NCBI GenBank assembly: GCA_018066145.1
Contig: JAGHRY010000092.1
Span: forward strand, 1 to 35,012
Origin: Candidatus Colimorpha merdihippi
GTDB taxonomy: Bacteria; Bacteroidota; Bacteroidia; Bacteroidales; P3
Length of the DNA stretch: 35,012 nucleotides
Direction: 5' to 3'
The notes under the pieces: generated by a model
Told to the model about the DNA's origin: nothing
Databases searched by the model: none
The model's input: the letters and a program-made list of their open reading frames with translations, nothing else
Translations under genes and position numbers: made by a program
Shown here: one piece after another, positions 34,972-35,012 of the stretch
Layout of the letters: every line of letters starts with the position of its first letter
How positions within the stretch are numbered: the first letter of the stretch is position 1

Positions 34972-35012
34972 CAAAAAAAAATCCACATACTCATTTTTTT
35001 CTTTTTCACACC

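Noticed and set aside
1-35012. tRNA, rRNA, transposase, integrase or phage structural genes
   Set aside because: None could be recognised in either strand by eye.

Overview
The window is a Bacteroidales-type chromosomal segment, judged by TAnnTTTG promoter motifs, a BspA-like surface protein with a T9SS-type tail, TonB/HMA metal genes and DUF4248. Most genes are on the minus strand. From left to right: a DUF4248 gene preceded by an 11-bp-phased repeat array; a hairpin-rich ~780 bp gap; hydF; a metal-handling operon (HMA-like secreted protein, TonB receptor, HMA-AraC fusion, permease-HMA fusion); a GNAT-HD fusion and a DUF456 protein; a tightly packed five-gene cassette (two ATP-grasp ligases, left-handed beta-helix acyltransferase, BKACE/DUF849 enzyme, GT2 glycosyltransferase); a lipoprotein and apt; a decayed fimbrillin-like gene next to a second 11-bp-phased array; MATE; BspA-LRR protein; a ybjQ pseudogene; atoE with an 8-bp tandem repeat inside the CDS; alkaline phosphatase; uracil permease and upp; GH89 NAGLU; tatC, tatA and a Tat-signal Fe-S aldo/keto reductase; CPBP protease; TPM protein; and a polyferredoxin split by an in-frame TGA. 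The best candidates for something undescribed are (1) the two-ATP-grasp/BKACE/acyltransferase/GT2 cassette and (2) a dispersed repeat element defined by CG dinucleotides at exact 11-bp intervals, present twice. All calls come from reading the sequence; no database search was run.
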